DNA of 24,524 bases, taken from contig CAJTLE010000030.1 of the NCBI GenBank assembly GCA_910577085.1, positions 1-24,524 on the forward strand. Reading direction: 5' to 3'. Positions 1-6,949 of the stretch are shown piece by piece. Position numbers and translations under genes: made by a program. Source of the DNA: an uncultured Allobaculum sp. GTDB taxonomy: Bacteria > Bacillota_I > Bacilli_A > Erysipelotrichales > Erysipelotrichaceae. The notes beneath the pieces were generated by a model. That model made no database searches. It was not told the origin of the DNA and saw only the letters and a program-made list of their open reading frames with translations. Numbering within the stretch: the stretch's first letter is position 1; every line of letters starts with the position of its first letter.

Positions 1-51
1 TTGTCTGAGTTCCAATGAGTAGTCTGGATGTTTCACAGTACAATTTATTTA

Positions 52-83
52 ACAAAAAAAGAAGATGCCAATATGACATCTTC
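52..83 (-). terminator. Rho-independent terminator after the DeoR gene
   Basis: On the minus strand a 7-bp stem (GAAGATG at 83-77 pairing with CATCTTC at 67-61) with a 9-nt loop is followed directly by a run of seven T. It lies about 80 bases beyond the DeoR stop codon and should end that transcript. A second weaker inverted repeat (GGTTCT at 99-104 with AGAACC at 122-127) lies between the two and has no T-tract. Nothing else is recognisable in 1-164. Confidence 0.85.
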
Positions 84-164
84 AATAAATCAAAATGAGG
101 TTCTACCACACACTTTGCGTAAGAACCCTTGTGATGGCTGCTTTTTTGTTGGTCGATTTTCCAG

Positions 165-932
165 TCAGACGATCCACTCGACTGGATAGTTTTTCATCAT
201 CTTGGCAAGATTCCCTGGCACTTCTTTATCCAGAATGGCTCCAGTAAAGTCATCAATCTGCGCGTAAACAGTATTGCCTCCGGATTCGAATTTCCGGCTT
301 TCGAGCATCATGTAGGTTTTATTGGCAAGGTTCATGATCTGGCTTTTGGTCAGCGCATCATCAATCGCATAGGTGCTGATATTGCCGCTTTCAAGATCAA
401 CCCCGACTACCCCCATAAAGGCCTTATCAAAGCGGAAACGCTTGGCTTCTTCTATGGTCATCGCTCCAATAAATCCATCTTTTCCTTCACTGAACGTGCC
501 GCCAAGGAAAATGGTTTTCACATTTCCTGAGTCACTGGCCAGAGCGTTCATAACATCAATCGCATTGGTCACGATTGTCACTTTTTTTCCGCTTTGAGCA
601 ATTTTCTTGGCCAGTTCGACATTGGATGTGGAAATATCCAGGAAGATCACTTCTTTATCCGCAATCAGATCCAACGCTTTCTGAGCGATTTCTTTTTTAT
701 CTTCAATATGATGGTCAATCCGCTCTTTAACAGTATGTTCGTGTTCGTTTCGTCGAACCTTCATTGCGCCGCCATACGTCTTTTTTAACAGTCCTTTTTT
801 CTGAAGCAGCGTCAAGTCTTTTCGGATGGAATCCTCCGTAACCCCAAACTGCTTCGACAGATCCTTTACCAAAACTGAACCATTCTCATTAACGATGGAA
901 ACGATCGTATTCTGTCTTTCTTCTGCAAGCAT
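165..932 (-). CDS. DeoR/GlpR-family transcriptional regulator
   Basis: A 255-residue DNA-binding regulator of the DeoR family, which usually represses sugar catabolic genes and responds to a phosphorylated sugar. The N-terminal winged helix-turn-helix covers about residues 5-57, with the recognition region VTEDSIRKDL near 31-40. Residues 75-235 match the ISOCOT-fold sugar-phosphate sensor domain. The effector loop usually reads like DSGTTT; here it reads DISTSN, so effector preference may differ. The ATG has a GAGGG Shine-Dalgarno 7 bases upstream. The gene lies downstream of the GRE/aldolase operon but is separated from it by a strong terminator and has its own promoter (992-1020). Control of that operon is inferred from proximity. 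Length is normal for the family. The family call is firm; the specific ligand is unknown. Confidence 0.92.
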   Translation of the reverse strand: MLAEERQNTIVSIVNENGSVLVKDLSKQFGVTEDSIRKDLTLLQKKGLLKKTYGGAMKVRRNEHEHTVKERIDHHIEDKKEIAQKALDLIADKEVIFLDISTSNVELAKKIAQSGKKVTIVTNAIDVMNALASDSGNVKTIFLGGTFSEGKDGFIGAMTIEEAKRFRFDKAFMGVVGVDLESGNISTYAIDDALTKSQIMNLANKTYMMLESRKFESGGNTVYAQIDDFTGAILDKEVPGNLAKMMKNYPVEWIV

Positions 933-991
933 TGTGTATCCCTCGATTATTTGTACAGTTTATTTCCTGTTTTTTCTCATTCTATCCGGAA

Positions 992-1020
992 ATTATCGAA
1001 TTTTGCCAGTCAGGCTTCAA
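992..1020 (-). promoter_or_regulatory. Sigma-A-type promoter for the DeoR gene
   Basis: Reading the minus strand, TTGAAG (1020-1015) and GATAAT (997-992) are separated by exactly 17 bases and match the -35 and -10 consensus at 4/6 and 5/6. Transcription would start about 50 bases upstream of the ATG at 932. This explains how the regulator is expressed despite the terminator at 1107-1146 that closes the upstream operon. Confidence 0.6.
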
Positions 1021-1106
1021 AATTGAGCGAAAAATCCATCAACCCCGGCCTCTCTCCGATAGATAGAATCGCTTTTTCAAGGCCCCAGTCAACCGTTTCA
1101 GAATTC

Positions 1107-1146
1107 AAAAAAGAGCTCTCCTGGAATGTTCCAGAAGAGCTCTTTT
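1107..1146 (-). terminator. Terminator closing the GRE/activase/aldolase operon
   Basis: A long, nearly perfect hairpin: AAGAGCTCT pairs with AGAGCTCTT, there is one C/A mismatch, then CTGG pairs with CCAG around a small loop. On the minus strand it is followed by six T. It begins about 45 bases after the aldolase stop codon. The other arm is flanked by four T on the plus strand, so it may work in both directions, though nothing is transcribed towards it from the left. Confidence 0.9.
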
Positions 1147-1189
1147 GACGTTCAGGTCTGTATTATTGACCGGCATTGTTCTTCAAATA

Positions 1190-1861
1190 TTATTCTTCAA
1201 AGAAGGAATCTCTGCCGTAAGTCTTATTCCAGTTCGCGCTGAATTCATCAACCGCAACACCAGTCGCTGGATGGCCGATCATCTGGTAAACAACATCACA
1301 TGGAACTGTTACAGCTGGAATGCCATTTTCGATCAGAGCAGCAACCTGATCAACGTTCTTGAAGCTTGCCGCAATGACTTTGGAATCCATATTGTTGACT
1401 TTCAGCATATTGATCAGACGGATGACTTCAGCGACACCATCGCCATAGTTGCACATACGGTTTGTATATGGAGCCAGATAATCCGCACCGTTTTTAGCAG
1501 CAAGGAAGCCTTCACTTGCAGAGTAGATGGCGGTAGCCAGCGTATGGATGCCTTCTTCTTTGCAGGTCTTAATGGCTTTCAGTCCATCTCTGGTTACAGG
1601 AATTTTTACATACATGTTTTCTGGACGGATGGCAGAAAGTTTTCTTGCTTCTTCCATGATGCCTTCATAATCTGTCTTCACGACCTGGGCAAACAGTTTC
1701 TGGTCCTTATTCAGGATAGCCGCAATTTTGCGTAATGCTTCTTCTGGCTGCATGCCGCTTTTGGTCAGGATGGTTGGGTTGGTAGTCACACCATCGATTG
1801 TAATCAGTTCGTTGAGATCTTTAATCTGTTCAATATTTGCGCTGTCTAACATGAATTCCAT
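1190..1861 (-). CDS. fsa: Fructose-6-phosphate aldolase / transaldolase-like protein
   Basis: A 223-residue class I aldolase of the short transaldolase (FSA/TalC, MipB) family. Visible family marks are GVTTNP at residues 24-29 and the Schiff-base lysine in NMYVKIPVT (K86, equivalent to K85 of E. coli FsaA); the length is that of FSA rather than of full transaldolase. The family cleaves or forms C3-C4 bonds of ketoses such as fructose 6-phosphate, using hydroxyacetone or dihydroxyacetone as donor. It is the last gene of the GRE-activase-aldolase operon, 80 bases after the activase, with an AAGGAG site 8 bases before the ATG. In this context a likely substrate is 1-deoxyfructose 6-phosphate made by the GRE route (inference). 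TalC-type transaldolase activity cannot be excluded from sequence alone. Confidence 0.93.
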   Translation of the reverse strand: MEFMLDSANIEQIKDLNELITIDGVTTNPTILTKSGMQPEEALRKIAAILNKDQKLFAQVVKTDYEGIMEEARKLSAIRPENMYVKIPVTRDGLKAIKTCKEEGIHTLATAIYSASEGFLAAKNGADYLAPYTNRMCNYGDGVAEVIRLINMLKVNNMDSKVIAASFKNVDQVAALIENGIPAVTVPCDVVYQMIGHPATGVAVDEFSANWNKTYGRDSFFEE

Positions 1862-1941
1862 AATTTTTCTCCTTCAGGATTTTTATCCTTGGTCTGTTTT
1901 CTCTATGTTCGTTATTTCTTGATTGGATGCTTCCTGTTTTC

Positions 1942-2874
1942 TTATTCTTCGATCAGGTTTTTGATTCCGTTGTCTCTGGCCGTCTGTTTGAACGCATCCA
2001 TTTCGGCTTTGGAAAAAGCCTTGAAGTGAGGAAGGCTGAAGGTGCGGCCCGTCATTTCGTATTTTGATTCAGCCAGCGGGTTGTAATTGAGCAGTTCGTA
2101 TTTCACATCCGGGTAAAGATCCGAAATCCACCTGGCGATTGCCGCAATGTTTTCAGCTTTTGCGGTATAGCCTGGAATGAGCGGTGTGCGGATGATGACT
2201 TTGGAAGCATGCTCCCCATCTAACAGCCAGCGAATGTTTTCTTTGATCACTTCATTTTTCTGTCCGGTGGCCTGTTCGTGACCGGCCAGATCAAATACCT
2301 TCATATCGGCGAAGATCCGGTCCAGATACGGTGCTGCTTGTCTGACCAGTTCAGGACGGGCGAAAAAGCTCGATTCAATGGCGGTATTGATGCCTTCTTC
2401 TTTGCAGGCTTTAAGAATATCGATCAGAAACTCTCTCTGCATGAAGGGTTCACCGCCCGAAAAGGTCACGCCGCCATTGTGGCGAAAGAAGACTTCATCG
2501 CTTTTGATCTTCTTAAGCAGTTCCTCCACTGTATAGTTTGTCGAGTCATAACGGATAGCCCCGCTCGGGCAGTCATCAATGATGGCGTCATAATTACCGA
2601 TTTCCCGATGGAAGATCGGTCCATCCTTCCATTCAACCTGGCCGTCTTTGCTTCGCTGCAGACAACGGCCGCACTGGATGCACTGGCTTTTCATATAGAT
2701 TGGCTCCCGCTTTGGATCGAGCCCTTCCGGGTTCTGGCACCATTTGCATCTGAGCGGGCAGCCCTTGAAGAAAACGGTTGTTCTCAATCCGTCGCCATCA
2801 TGGACCGCAAACCGCTTAATGTCAAAGACCAGGGCTTCAGATGTCGGCATAACTTGTCCGTTCAATGATTTCAT
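1942..2874 (-). CDS. Glycyl radical enzyme activating enzyme (radical SAM)
   Basis: A 310-residue radical-SAM activase of the PflA/YbiY/PflC group that abstracts hydrogen from the conserved glycine of its partner GRE, here the overlapping upstream gene. The SAM cluster motif is GCPLRCKWC (CxxxCxxC), followed by an insert with CIQCGRC and a later CPSG, which should bind one auxiliary [4Fe-4S] cluster. FSGGEPFMQ is the usual SAM-binding GGEP motif. An ATG at 2901 is possible, but the ATG at 2874 has GGAAAG 7 bases upstream and an ATG at 2850 also precedes the conserved SEALVFDIKR start. The chosen start overlaps the GRE gene by 38 bases (14 if 2850 is used), so the two are probably translationally coupled. 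The family is certain; the exact start is not. Confidence 0.93.
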   Translation of the reverse strand: MKSLNGQVMPTSEALVFDIKRFAVHDGDGLRTTVFFKGCPLRCKWCQNPEGLDPKREPIYMKSQCIQCGRCLQRSKDGQVEWKDGPIFHREIGNYDAIIDDCPSGAIRYDSTNYTVEELLKKIKSDEVFFRHNGGVTFSGGEPFMQREFLIDILKACKEEGINTAIESSFFARPELVRQAAPYLDRIFADMKVFDLAGHEQATGQKNEVIKENIRWLLDGEHASKVIIRTPLIPGYTAKAENIAAIARWISDLYPDVKYELLNYNPLAESKYEMTGRTFSLPHFKAFSKAEMDAFKQTARDNGIKNLIEE

Positions 2875-5188
2875 CCTGCAGCTTTCCGGCCAGTTCAACA
2901 AAGTAAGCAGTGTATCCGGCGACCCGGACGGTCAGGGACTGATGCCTTTCCGGGTGAGCCTTGGCATCCAGCAGATCTTCACGGTTAACGACGTTGAACT
3001 GGATATGCGGGATTTCCAGATCAACAAAGGCACGCAGGAAGTTTTCGAATTTATCACGGCCAGTCTGGGTAGCGAAGAATTCTGGCAGGAACTTCATGTT
3101 CAGCAGACCACCGTTGGTTGTATAGTTATCACTTAATTTCGATACAGATTTCAAAACAGCTGTCGGTCCCGTCATGTCTCTGCCATAAACTGGGGACATT
3201 CCGCCATCGGCCAGCGGTTCACCAGCTTTACGTCCATCTGGAGTCGCGCCAACGTTTTCACCCATTGGAACGTGAGCACTGACGGTATACATTCCCGTAT
3301 GGTACGGACCGCCGCGGTAGTTGGTGTATTCTTTCAATTTATTGCGGAAGTAGCCGGCCCATTTAGCACCGAGCTCATCGACCCATTCCACATCGTTTCC
3401 ATACTTTGGAGCTCGCTTTTCGAGCATGGTGCGCATGACTTCATAGCCTTCAAAGTTGGCCTGCAGGGCTTTGAGAAGTTCAGCCGCATCGATTTTCTTT
3501 TCGTCATAGACGAGTTCTTTCATGGCAGCCAGGGAGTCAGCCACATTGGCCACCTGAATCATCTGGATGCCGGACAGATTGTAATGAGCACCACCGGCTG
3601 TAACATCCAGACCTTTATCCAGACAGTCATCAATGACGCTCGACAGGAAGGCGGTTGGCAGGCAGTCCTGATGGGCTTTTTCGACGACTTTTTCGGCTTC
3701 CATCATTTCATCCACAAACAGGTCGATGGTTTTTGCGTAAGCTTCCTCAAGTTCTTCAAAAGATTGATAAGTGTCCAGACCGCCGAAATCCGGTCCAAGC
3801 TGATCGCCATTCTGCAGATCCTTACCATGATTGAAAACCAGCTCCAGGGCTTTGTTCAGATTGAACATGGCCGCATCGCTCCAGCCCAGGTTGTTGCCAT
3901 GGGTCGTCAGTTCAACACAGCCAACGATCGCATAGTTTCTGGCATCTTTTTCGCTGACACCAAGTTCTTCCATTGGTTTGATGATGGCTTCATCATTGAA
4001 GAACTGCGGCATTCCAGATCCTTTAGCCACAACTTCGATGGCTTTCTGCATCAGTTCATGGGAAGAGTTCTTATTCAGGCGGACCGACAGGTTTGGCTGA
4101 GGCAGACCCAGATCACTCTGAGCTCTTAAAAGCATCAGGGACAGATCATTGTAAGTATCGTTTCCGTTTTCATCCACACCACCAACTGCGATATTGAATC
4201 CGATTGGAAATCCCGCGAAGTATTTTGCGGAATGGGCATTTCTGAGGTAAACAATCTGGTTGAATTTCAGCCACATGGCTTCAATGATTTCCAGTGCTTT
4301 CTGATCATCGATCAGACCGGCATCCATATCATGTTTCAGATACGGATACAGGTACTGGTCCATGCGTCCTGGCGAGAAGCTGGATGCGTTGGATTCCATG
4401 TGAAGAATCGTAAACAGAAACCAGATCGACTGAACAGCTGAATGGAAAGACCATGCCGGTTCATCGGCAAGCCGACGGCAAATGTCAGAAAGTTCAAGCA
4501 GGTTGCTTCTGTACTGTTCGTTTTCCGGTTTTTTAGCAGTTTCCTGAAGCAGTGCTGCATAGCGTTTCATGAAAGTCTGCGCACCGGTCAGGACCAGATC
4601 CACACTCTGATAGAAGTCTGGATTTTCCGGGTGCTTTTTGGCCTCTTCTTTTGCCTTTTCTTTCAGGCCAGCAGGTCCAAGTTTGAGCCAGAGCTCTGTA
4701 TCCGGGCAGATATGACCCTGAGCATGGTCTTTCTGGTTGATCTTGACGACCTTGGCCATATGGGAAATTTTCGGTCCGTACGCATTGGAAATGACATCTT
4801 CCATGGAACGGCCATGCCAGTATGGATAGATTTCTTCGCGGAATTCTTTGATATCTTCCGGATGAACATTGAATTTATCCTGGGGTCTGGTTGGCAGGGT
4901 TTCAAATTCTTCATTCACCCAGCGCAATCCACTTTCCGGGAAAACAACACCGCCGCGAACTCCTTTTGTCCGGTTGCCGACAACGAGCTCTTCCGGTTCA
5001 ACAGAGATTTCCATTTCCTCCAGGGCTGCCTTTAAGGACAAAGCCCGTTTGAGCGGAGTGGAAAGTTCTTCGTTTTCTTTATAGACACGAGTAATGATTC
5101 GAGCCTGCTCGATCGAAGCATATCGCGGCTCAGAAATCATCTTCTCTTTTAATGTTTCAATTCGTTGAGAGTTCTTCAGTTCTTTCAC
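2837..5188 (-). CDS. Glycyl radical enzyme of the YbiW/PflD type (candidate anhydrohexitol-phosphate lyase)
   Basis: A 783-residue PFL-like glycyl radical enzyme. The C-terminal motif RVAGYTAYF carries the radical glycine (G758 from this start). The active site reads VGCVELTTHGNNLGW, with one thiyl cysteine (C424) and a glutamate two residues later (E426). Pyruvate formate-lyase has two adjacent cysteines and no such glutamate, so this is not PFL; the C-x-E pattern is that of C-O or C-N lyases and dehydratases in the family. Together with the adjacent activase and FSA it resembles E. coli YbiW and PflD. I recall those being assigned to ring-opening of 1,5-anhydroglucitol and anhydromannitol 6-phosphates, which makes that the best functional guess. 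Oxygen-sensitive and cytosolic. A GTG at 5197 is in frame, but it lies inside the ribosome binding site, so GTG 5188 is preferred. Confidence 0.9.
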   Translation of the reverse strand: MKELKNSQRIETLKEKMISEPRYASIEQARIITRVYKENEELSTPLKRALSLKAALEEMEISVEPEELVVGNRTKGVRGGVVFPESGLRWVNEEFETLPTRPQDKFNVHPEDIKEFREEIYPYWHGRSMEDVISNAYGPKISHMAKVVKINQKDHAQGHICPDTELWLKLGPAGLKEKAKEEAKKHPENPDFYQSVDLVLTGAQTFMKRYAALLQETAKKPENEQYRSNLLELSDICRRLADEPAWSFHSAVQSIWFLFTILHMESNASSFSPGRMDQYLYPYLKHDMDAGLIDDQKALEIIEAMWLKFNQIVYLRNAHSAKYFAGFPIGFNIAVGGVDENGNDTYNDLSLMLLRAQSDLGLPQPNLSVRLNKNSSHELMQKAIEVVAKGSGMPQFFNDEAIIKPMEELGVSEKDARNYAIVGCVELTTHGNNLGWSDAAMFNLNKALELVFNHGKDLQNGDQLGPDFGGLDTYQSFEELEEAYAKTIDLFVDEMMEAEKVVEKAHQDCLPTAFLSSVIDDCLDKGLDVTAGGAHYNLSGIQMIQVANVADSLAAMKELVYDEKKIDAAELLKALQANFEGYEVMRTMLEKRAPKYGNDVEWVDELGAKWAGYFRNKLKEYTNYRGGPYHTGMYTVSAHVPMGENVGATPDGRKAGEPLADGGMSPVYGRDMTGPTAVLKSVSKLSDNYTTNGGLLNMKFLPEFFATQTGRDKFENFLRAFVDLEIPHIQFNVVNREDLLDAKAHPERHQSLTVRVAGYTAYFVELAGKLQDEIIERTSYADI

Positions 5189-5202
5189 TTGGATCACCTC
5201 TT
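5186..5202 (-). promoter_or_regulatory. Ribosome binding site that decides the GRE start
   Basis: The minus strand reads GAGGTGATCC at 5200-5191, an almost complete complement of the 16S rRNA 3' end, followed by AA and a GTG at 5188-5186. The in-frame GTG at 5197 forms part of this Shine-Dalgarno sequence, so it is unlikely to be the initiator. The spacing from GAGG to the GTG at 5188 is 8 bases, which is normal. Confidence 0.7.
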
Positions 5203-5221
5203 CTTTTTTCTTTATGATTCC

Positions 5222-5275
5222 ATTTTATTATTGTTTTATCTTACTTTCAAGAGATATATCCATAATTTATTATTG
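5222..5275 (-). promoter_or_regulatory. Promoter of the GRE operon with a repeated candidate operator
   Basis: TTGAAA (5250-5245) and TAAAAT (5227-5222) are spaced by 17 bases on the minus strand and match consensus at 5/6 each, giving a short AT-rich leader to the GTG at 5188. The decamer CAATAATAAA occurs twice in the same direction, at 5275-5266 just upstream of the -35 and at 5233-5224 overlapping the -10, with starts 42 bases apart (about four helical turns). DeoR-family regulators often bind repeated AT-rich half-sites, so these are candidate operators for the downstream DeoR gene (inference). Confidence 0.6.
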
Positions 5276-5331
5276 CTCTTTATTCTTTTATCCAGGTTAC
5301 AGATTGAATTCTAAATCCAGGAAAGAAAAAG

Positions 5332-5488
5332 CCCAGGATCAGACTTTTCTCATTTTTATTGGTCCTGACGCCATGAAAGATTCATGGAGGTCATCTGATG
5401 GATGGGGCAGATCTTGGAGCCAGCCAAATTTTGATTGAAAAGGCTGTTTGATCTGGGATCTGGGGGCATTAACCAGGCAAATCCTGGG
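5332..5488 (-). other. Possible structured segment upstream of the GRE promoter
   Basis: CCCAGGAT at 5488-5481 and ATCCTGGG at 5339-5332 are complementary and could close a roughly 150-base structure, followed by a T-rich stretch (CTTTTTCTTT) on the minus strand. Inside is a tight hairpin at 5366-5393, in which CCATGAA pairs with TTCATGG and flanking TGAC pairs with GTCA. A shorter competing stem, CCAGG with CCTGG, lies at the 5' end. No convincing protein is encoded on either strand. It could be a small RNA, a miniature repeat element that interrupted the neighbouring PTS gene, or chance pairing in decayed DNA. I do not recognise it as any known riboswitch class. Confidence 0.3.
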
Positions 5489-5501
5489 TCATCACTCATG
5501 A

Positions 5502-5624
5502 TCAGCAGTCCAGAAATGGAATCACACCTTCTGTAATGCCAGTTACACCAATGATGGAGTTTGTAAGGTCCTGCTGTCTTTCTTTTTCTTGAATTTCTTT
5601 CTTATTCAACCTGACTCGAAACAT
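5502..5624 (-). pseudogene. Remnant of a fructose-type PTS EIIC gene
   Basis: A 40-codon frame on the minus strand starts at ATG 5624 and ends at TGA 5504-5502. Its product contains ERQQDLTNSIIGVTGITEGV followed by IPF. The G-x-x-x-ITEG-x-IPF segment is a strong signature of PTS fructose/mannose-inositol EIIC membrane components, and the preceding NKKEIQEKERQQ resembles the cytoplasmic linker before that segment in intact EIIC proteins. A full EIIC is about 350 residues, so only a small internal piece survives. Downstream the reading frame is lost: TADHE continues plausibly in another frame before stops. There is no ribosome binding site, and the fragment begins inside a terminator region. 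It lies between yhaM and the GRE operon, on the same strand as both, which suggests the GRE locus once had its own sugar transporter. It is too degraded to function. Confidence 0.6.
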
Positions 5625-5654
5625 TAAAAAATCCGGGTTATTATCCAACCCGGA
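5624..5654 (-). terminator. Terminator downstream of yhaM
   Basis: CCGGGTT (5653-5647 on the minus strand) pairs with AACCCGG (5639-5633) around a 7-nt loop and is followed by ATTTTTTAA. It lies about 170 bases after the yhaM stop. The intervening 5655-5821 is AT-rich and contains no gene that I can support. Confidence 0.8.
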
Positions 5655-5821
5655 ATCAATTCTTATTTTTTATTGTTTTGTACAGAGAAATCGAGCCTGT
5701 TTCATCCGTTTCCACTCTATGCTTGAGTATGCTTTCCAGTTTTTACTTCAACTTTGCAAAACTCATCAAAACGAATATGGACAACGAGAACAATGGATAA
5801 AACAATGAATAAACAGAAAAA

Positions 5822-6796
5822 CTATTCCGGTCTCCAGACCCGTCCATCCAGACCAAAGACGTTTTTTTCGGACAGACTGCCCGCTTCCAGACTGTCCTGG
5901 ACTTTGTCATACATCCAGACTTTGGCATCGATCTGGTCGAGGTAATGCAAAAGCATGGCCTCTCTGAATTTTGGGGTCACCGCACTGCCATACTCCGGCT
6001 TGCCATGATGGGATTCAATCATATGGAACAACGCCAGTTTCTCGTTTTCTGTGGGGACAGGCAGATTTTTCGCCTCCATCTGTTTGAGAATGTCCTCTAC
6101 CATCAAAAGACCAATCACCAGATGGGAAAGCAGAACCCCGGAAATCGAATAATCAATGACCATTCCGGTCTCATCCCGGGAAAACTCCTGCAGCTTGCCG
6201 AGATCATGAAGCAGAACGCCGCTGATCAACAGATCCTGATTGACCTCCGGATAGACGCGGCATAAGTAATAACCCATCCGGGCCATACGCAGCGTATGGT
6301 AAGCCCAGCCGCCCAACACGTCATGATGCATCGATTTGGCCGCCGGAAGATCCACAAGCACGGTTTCATACGTATTGAGAACATACATCACCAGCGAGCG
6401 CAGGCCTGGACTTTGAATCAGCCTGGCACATTGATACAAAGCCTTCATCGTTTCCGCCCGATCCGGCAGCGCTGGAATCAGCTGAGCGAGATTGTCCACT
6501 TCCGACATCTCTACGCCCTCCATACTCAGGATTTTTGCCTGCGGACCATAATTGGCATTGTCTTCATAGCGAAAGGAGACTTTCGCAAAGCCGTTTGGCA
6601 TAAACTGCTCTTTCTGTTTGAAGTTGTTTTCATTGATCGAAAAGAAGACCGCTGGCAGTTTATCCGAGGAATCAGTCAGCGAAAATCGGGCCATGGGATT
6701 GCCCTTGCGATCATTGACCAGCGAAAAGTCGTCGATCCGCCAGATGCCCTCATAGTTCTGATTGAAAATCAGCTGTGAAATTGGAGTAAAGGCCAT
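5822..6796 (-). CDS. yhaM: YhaM-type 3'-5' exoribonuclease (OB fold + HD domain)
   Basis: A 324-residue protein with the domain order of B. subtilis YhaM (about 314 residues). An N-terminal nucleic-acid-binding OB fold covers residues 10-95, and an HD phosphohydrolase domain follows from about 150 (AYHT near 165-168 and the metal-binding HD in LLHDLGKLQEF near 196-204, with ESHHGKPEYG later). YhaM removes nucleotides from RNA 3' ends, and from single-stranded DNA, with a divalent metal such as Mn. The frame is open to 6901, but the ATG at 6796 has a strong AAAGGAG 7 bases upstream and begins the conserved region; the upstream stretch is lysine- and glutamate-rich leader translated by chance. 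The gene lies about 150 bases downstream of the TIGR04076-family gene. No clear promoter was found in the gap, which holds a GTGGCC/GGCCAC hairpin (6852-6870). Confidence 0.9.
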   Translation of the reverse strand: MAFTPISQLIFNQNYEGIWRIDDFSLVNDRKGNPMARFSLTDSSDKLPAVFFSINENNFKQKEQFMPNGFAKVSFRYEDNANYGPQAKILSMEGVEMSEVDNLAQLIPALPDRAETMKALYQCARLIQSPGLRSLVMYVLNTYETVLVDLPAAKSMHHDVLGGWAYHTLRMARMGYYLCRVYPEVNQDLLISGVLLHDLGKLQEFSRDETGMVIDYSISGVLLSHLVIGLLMVEDILKQMEAKNLPVPTENEKLALFHMIESHHGKPEYGSAVTPKFREAMLLHYLDQIDAKVWMYDKVQDSLEAGSLSEKNVFGLDGRVWRPE

Positions 6797-6949
6797 AGAG
6801 ACGCTCCTTTCTTCTTTCCTTCTCTCATTTTCTTTAGCCTGTTGTTTTTCTGTGGCCGCTCTTTGGCCACTTTCAGGCCCTGTTTCTTTGAATTGCAGCA
6901 ATTTTTTAAGCTTCAGTATATTTTCTTATTCGCCGCTTCTTTGCCCTGC

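Noticed and set aside
1145..1735. 196-codon plus-strand frame opposite fsa
   Set aside because: It is the antisense shadow of a convincing aldolase gene and has no family resemblance or ribosome binding site.
3272..4129. 285-codon plus-strand frame opposite the GRE
   Set aside because: It is an antisense shadow; the GRE frame carries all the active-site motifs.
2837..5188. Annotation as pyruvate formate-lyase (formate acetyltransferase)
   Set aside because: The adjacent two-cysteine site of PFL is missing; GCVEL with one cysteine and a glutamate indicates a lyase or dehydratase.
6797..6901. In-frame N-terminal extension of yhaM
   Set aside because: It is lysine- and glutamate-rich with no family similarity, and a strong AAAGGAG sits before the internal ATG at 6796.
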